Assembly (NCBI GenBank): GCA_002424625.1
Contig: DIKR01000022.1
Coordinates: 1-7,794 of the forward strand
Direction of reading: 5' to 3'
Source of the DNA: Desulfuromonadaceae bacterium UBA5613
GTDB taxonomy: Bacteria; Desulfobacterota; Desulfuromonadia; Desulfuromonadales; UBA2197
Length of the DNA: 7,794 nucleotides
Shown here: positions 6,272 through 7,794 of the stretch, piece after piece
Numbering within the stretch: position 1 is the first letter of the stretch
How the letters are laid out: the number at the start of each line of letters is the position of its first letter
Translations under genes and position numbers: made by a program
The notes under the pieces: generated by a model
Database searches by the model: none
Seen by the model: the letters and a program-made list of their open reading frames with translations, nothing else
Told to the model about the DNA's origin: nothing

Positions 6272-6313
6272 AAAAGGGCGGGCGCTGCATGTAGCTGCAG
6301 CGCCCGCCCTTTT
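6272..6313. terminator. Bidirectional terminator between htrA and pckG
   Basis: A perfect 18-bp stem, 6272-6289 pairing with 6296-6313, with a 6-base loop (TGTAGC). The arms are very GC-rich in the middle, with A's at the left foot (6271-6275) and T's at the right foot (6310-6313). It can therefore act for rightward htrA transcripts (stop at 6246) and leftward pckG transcripts (stop at 6337). It is almost centred between the two stops. Confidence 0.93.
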
Positions 6314-6336
6314 GCTTTAGGTATGCTTGAAAGAGA

Positions 6337-7794
6337 TTAATCCGGAATGGCACTCGTGTCGGTCTGTTCCCAATGTTCCGGTGAGCGCCACAGGCCAGAG
6401 AGGATCAGCTGCCGCATGTGCAGGAACTCTTTTGGCAGTCGGTCATACAGCTTAACGAAAAGATCTTCGTGGGAAATGAGCTCTTCTTTCCAGAGTCCCC
6501 GGTCAACAGACATCAGGTCATAAAACTGCTCACGGCTGACGCTTTCCAGGCCTGTCCAGTCGATATCTTCGTAGCGCGGCATCCAGCCGAGCGGGCTTTC
6601 GACCGCGGCGGCATTGCCGTTGACGCGCTCAACGATCCATTTAAGGATACGCATATTTTCGCCATAGCCGGGCCAGAGGAACTTGCCGGCAGCATCTTTG
6701 CGGAACCAGTTGACACTGAAGATGCGGGGCGGTTTGGGCGTTGAGCGACCAACTTGCAGCCAGTGCCCGAAGTAGTCGGCCATGTGATAACCGCAAAAGG
6801 GGAGCATGGCAAAGGGGTCGCGACGGACATTGCCGACGGCTCCGACCGCGGCAGCGGTTGTCTCCGATCCCATGGTGGCGGCGAGGTAGACGCCGAAGCT
6901 CCAGTTAAAGGATTGGTAGACGAGGGGGACGACGTTGTTGCGGCGGCCGCCAAAGACAAAGGCCGCCATCGGTACTCCCTTGGGATTTTCCCATTCGGCA
7001 TCGATGGTGGGGCACTGGCTTGCCGGGGAGGTGAAGCGGGAGTTTGGATGCGCAGCGTTGCGGCCACAGCCGCGTGTCCACGGGTCCCCCTGCCAGTCCG
7101 TCAGTTCCGCCGGAGCTTCGTCCGTCATCCCTTCCCACCAGACATCGCCATCCGGAGTGAGGGCAACATTGGTAAAGATGCTGTTGCTGGCGCAGGAAAT
7201 CATCGCATTCGGATTGGTCTTGGCCGAAGTGCCGGGGGCTACGCCAAAGAAGCCGTATTCAGGGTTGATGGCGTAGAGACGACCATCGGGGCCGGGCTTG
7301 ATCCAGGCGATATCATCGCCGATGGTGGTGATCTTCCAGCCGTTCTTGTTGAAGACCTCCGGCGGCACCAGCATCGCCAGGTTGGTCTTGCCGCAGGCAC
7401 TGGGGAAGGCGGCGCCGAGGTAGGTCTTCTCCCCTTGCGGCGATTCGATGCCGAGGATAAGCATATGCTCGGCCAGCCACCCTTCATCCTTGGCCAGTTT
7501 CGAAGCAATGCGCAGGGCCAGACATTTTTTGCCGAGGAGGGCGTTGCCGCCGTAGCCGCTGCCGTAGGACCAGATGGCGCGTTCTTCGGGGAAGTGGACG
7601 ATGTATTTTTCTTTGTTGCAGGGCCAGGGGACATCCTGCTGTCCGGCTGCGAGGGGGGCACCGACCGAATGCAGGCAGGGGATGAATTCACCATTACCGA
7701 GCACGTCGAGGACGGCTTTGCCCATCCGGGTCATGATCTTCATGTTGACGACAACATAAGGGGAGTCGGTAATCTCAATGCCGATCTTGGCGAT
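6337..7794 (-). CDS. pckG: Phosphoenolpyruvate carboxykinase (GTP), N-terminus outside the window
   Basis: Interconverts oxaloacetate + GTP and phosphoenolpyruvate + CO2 + GDP in the cytoplasm, linking the TCA cycle with gluconeogenesis. The reading frame stays open to the right edge; 485 codons are visible and, against a family length near 610-620, about 130 residues are missing. The methionine at 7743 is internal: the 17 codons before it (ending SPYVVVN) continue the family sequence. Counting from the first visible residue, the P-loop FPSACGKTN lies at 130-138 with the reactive cysteine Cys134. The metal-binding kinase-2 motif GDDIAW is at 159-164, YGFFGVAPGTS follows at about 180-190, and GGRRNNVVPLVYQSFNW begins at about 282. 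These are GTP-class motifs, unlike ATP-type PckA. It converges on htrA across a shared terminator and has no evident functional link to the hydrogenase genes. Confidence 0.97.
   Translation of the reverse strand: MAKIGIEITDSPYVVVNMKIMTRMGKAVLDVLGNGEFIPCLHSVGAPLAAGQQDVPWPCNKEKYIVHFPEERAIWSYGSGYGGNALLGKKCLALRIASKLAKDEGWLAEHMLILGIESPQGEKTYLGAAFPSACGKTNLAMLVPPEVFNKNGWKITTIGDDIAWIKPGPDGRLYAINPEYGFFGVAPGTSAKTNPNAMISCASNSIFTNVALTPDGDVWWEGMTDEAPAELTDWQGDPWTRGCGRNAAHPNSRFTSPASQCPTIDAEWENPKGVPMAAFVFGGRRNNVVPLVYQSFNWSFGVYLAATMGSETTAAAVGAVGNVRRDPFAMLPFCGYHMADYFGHWLQVGRSTPKPPRIFSVNWFRKDAAGKFLWPGYGENMRILKWIVERVNGNAAAVESPLGWMPRYEDIDWTGLESVSREQFYDLMSVDRGLWKEELISHEDLFVKLYDRLPKEFLHMRQLILSGLWRSPEHWEQTDTSAIPD

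Noticed and set aside
7741..7743. ATG as start of PEP carboxykinase
   Set aside because: The frame remains open to the window edge and the upstream codons fit the family, so the gene is cut by the window rather than short.

Overview
The window most resembles the chromosome of an anaerobic, metal- or sulfur-respiring member of the Desulfuromonadales (Geobacter / Desulfuromonas / Pelobacter relatives). This is inferred from the gene set. It has a four-gene [NiFe]-hydrogenase operon in the order small subunit, large subunit, cytochrome b, protease, which is the order known as hyaSLBP in Geobacter sulfurreducens. It also has a GTP-type PEP carboxykinase and the folate-dependent tRNA methyltransferase TrmFO. 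Coding DNA is GC-rich, and the only clearly AT-rich stretch is the divergent promoter region at 4545-4836.

Layout from left to right: (1) 1-399 (+) is the 3' end of trmFO, closed by a strong hairpin terminator at 413-453. (2) 4544-490 (-) is the hydrogenase operon, read right to left. It starts with a Tat-exported FeS small subunit (4544-3423) and the NiFe large subunit (3419-1707). A 96-bp gap with a heptad-repeat inverted repeat follows. The operon ends with a four-helix cytochrome b (1610-957) and the maturation endopeptidase (957-490), whose start codon overlaps the cytochrome b stop. (3) 4545-4836 is a divergent regulatory region with a good sigma-70-like promoter for htrA and a weaker candidate for the hydrogenase. 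(4) 4837-6246 (+) is an HtrA/Deg periplasmic serine protease with two PDZ domains. (5) 6272-6313 is a perfect 18-bp stem with flanking A and T tracts, a bidirectional terminator between convergent genes. (6) 7794-6337 (-) is pckG, whose N-terminus lies beyond the window.

The hydrogenase genes form one functional unit. The Tat signal on the small subunit carries the folded heterodimer to the periplasmic face. The protease trims the last 15 residues of the large subunit once nickel is in place. The cytochrome b, with the small subunit's C-terminal helix, anchors the enzyme and passes electrons from H2 to the quinone pool. The hyp genes for NiFe(CN)2CO assembly are not in the window and must lie elsewhere.

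I see no wholly new system. The observation most worth following is that one of the four expected proximal-cluster cysteines of the hydrogenase small subunit is an aspartate (a CxxD motif, Asp74). The supernumerary cysteines of the classical oxygen-tolerant Hya enzymes are also absent. The second is a heptanucleotide repeat folded into an inverted repeat inside the operon, between the large subunit and cytochrome b genes.
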